A model generated the notes under the pieces. The model saw only the letters and a list, made by a program, of their open reading frames with translations. It was not told where the DNA came from and searched no databases. From JACKOD01 sp041591635 (GTDB lineage Bacteria; Pseudomonadota; Gammaproteobacteria; Pseudomonadales; Oleiphilaceae): a DNA stretch of 15,555 nt. The DNA is taken from NCBI GenBank assembly GCA_041591635.1, contig JBFHRO010000063.1, positions 1-15,555 of the forward strand. The letters are read 5' to 3'. Each line of letters opens with the position of its first letter. Position 1 is the first letter of the stretch. The translations under genes were made by a program, and so were the position numbers. This document shows positions 15,092-15,555 of the stretch, in pieces.

Positions 15092-15555
15092 ATGAAGCTA
15101 TTCTCGCTGCGCCTTCCTACCCTGTCACAAGGATTTCTGCTGTTTCTGGCAGGCACAGTCATGGCCGGTTACGCCTTTGCCTCGACTCAGAATATGCCTG
15201 AGGCCCAGCCACTGATCGAGTTACAGGCCGGGGCCGATCCCTGGCCCCCCTATGTGGATGAGCAGTTGCCCGGTGGCGGGCTGGCCGTTGAAATCGCCAA
15301 CGCCGCCCTGCGTACCCAGGGCTACAAGGTGGTCAACACGATTCTGCCCTGGAGCCGGGCGCTGGCCGATACCAAAAGCGGCCGCCTGGATCTGATTCTG
15401 GATGCCTGGTGGACCGAAGAGCGCAGCGAGCACTTCATGTTCAGTCGCCCCTTTCTGGATGGCCCGGTAAGATTCATCAAGCGCAAGGGCGACCCCTTTG
15501 AATTCAATGGAATCGGCAGCCTGAAGGGAAAAACCATTGCCGTTGTGCGCGACTA
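15092..15555 (+). CDS. SBP_bac_3-type periplasmic solute-binding protein, N-terminal part only
   Basis: 154 complete codons before the right edge. Signal peptide with hydrophobic core about 14-28 and likely cleavage after YAFA at 30. The mature protein shows the type 2 periplasmic binding fold entry: LQAGADPWPPYVDEQLPGGG (44-63), GLAVEIANAALRTQGY, then LPWSRALADTKSGRLDLILD (85-104) and SLKGKTIAVVRDY at the cut. The pattern WPPY...GG...E...AL...G, then PWxRAL...G..D is common in orphan SBP_bac_3 (PF00497) proteins of aquatic gammaproteobacteria, related to polar amino acid binding proteins; many have no transporter partner. The ligand is unknown. No clear ribosome-binding site precedes the ATG (CCGCCCCTT), and the start was chosen from the signal peptide. 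It is 65 bases after the DUF1439-like gene, same strand. Confidence 0.85.
   Translation, partial: MKLFSLRLPTLSQGFLLFLAGTVMAGYAFASTQNMPEAQPLIELQAGADPWPPYVDEQLPGGGLAVEIANAALRTQGYKVVNTILPWSRALADTKSGRLDLILDAWWTEERSEHFMFSRPFLDGPVRFIKRKGDPFEFNGIGSLKGKTIAVVRD

Overview
The window is GC-rich, densely coded DNA. Its gene content (DUF2339 giant membrane protein, DGC zinc-binding protein, YkuD L,D-transpeptidase, a Pil-Chp-like chemosensory cluster) fits a free-living gammaproteobacterium, perhaps of the Cellvibrionales/Alteromonadales/Pseudomonadales type. This placement is inferred from gene families only, since no rRNA or other taxonomic marker is present. No tRNA, rRNA, CRISPR array, transposase or prophage gene was seen.

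Layout. The left part (1-4176) is all on the minus strand: the N-terminal 58 codons of a DGC-domain zinc-binding protein cut by the window edge, a 1078-residue DUF2339 multi-pass membrane protein, and a small exported L,D-transpeptidase. A gap of about 240 bases with a GC-rich stem-loop separates these from the core of the window, 4419-14028. That core is one eight-gene minus-strand chemosensory operon. In transcription order it encodes: a two-part response regulator with an unassigned N-terminal domain; a stand-alone PilH-like receiver; a CheW; a LivK-type periplasmic ligand-binding protein; a PilJ-like methyl-accepting chemoreceptor; a 1112-residue hybrid CheA (Hpt, kinase, CheW and receiver domains); and two small, divergent, overlapping CheW-like proteins. 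A good sigma70-type promoter lies upstream (14097-14124), with an 18-bp tandem direct repeat over the expected transcription start. The right end is on the plus strand: a probable DUF1439-like membrane-anchored protein (14310-15026) and the first 154 codons of a SBP_bac_3-type periplasmic binding protein that runs off the window.

How it may work (inference). The periplasmic binding protein has no permease or ATPase nearby and sits between the CheW and receptor genes. The simplest reading is that ligand-loaded binding protein docks on the small periplasmic domain of the receptor. The receptor would then control the hybrid CheA through CheW, and phosphate would pass from the Hpt histidine to the fused receiver and to the two separate receivers. 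Order and protein types resemble the Pseudomonas pilG-pilH-pilI-pilJ-chpA cluster, but a binding-protein gene is inserted, no cheR or cheB is present, and no pilus gene is in view. The output (twitching, surface sensing, second messenger, other) cannot be read from the window.

The most interesting points are the embedded binding protein flanked by two intergenic stem-loops, the uncharacterised N-terminal domain on the lead regulator, the His-less N-terminal modules of CheA, the overlapping divergent CheW pair, and the tandem repeat at the operon promoter.
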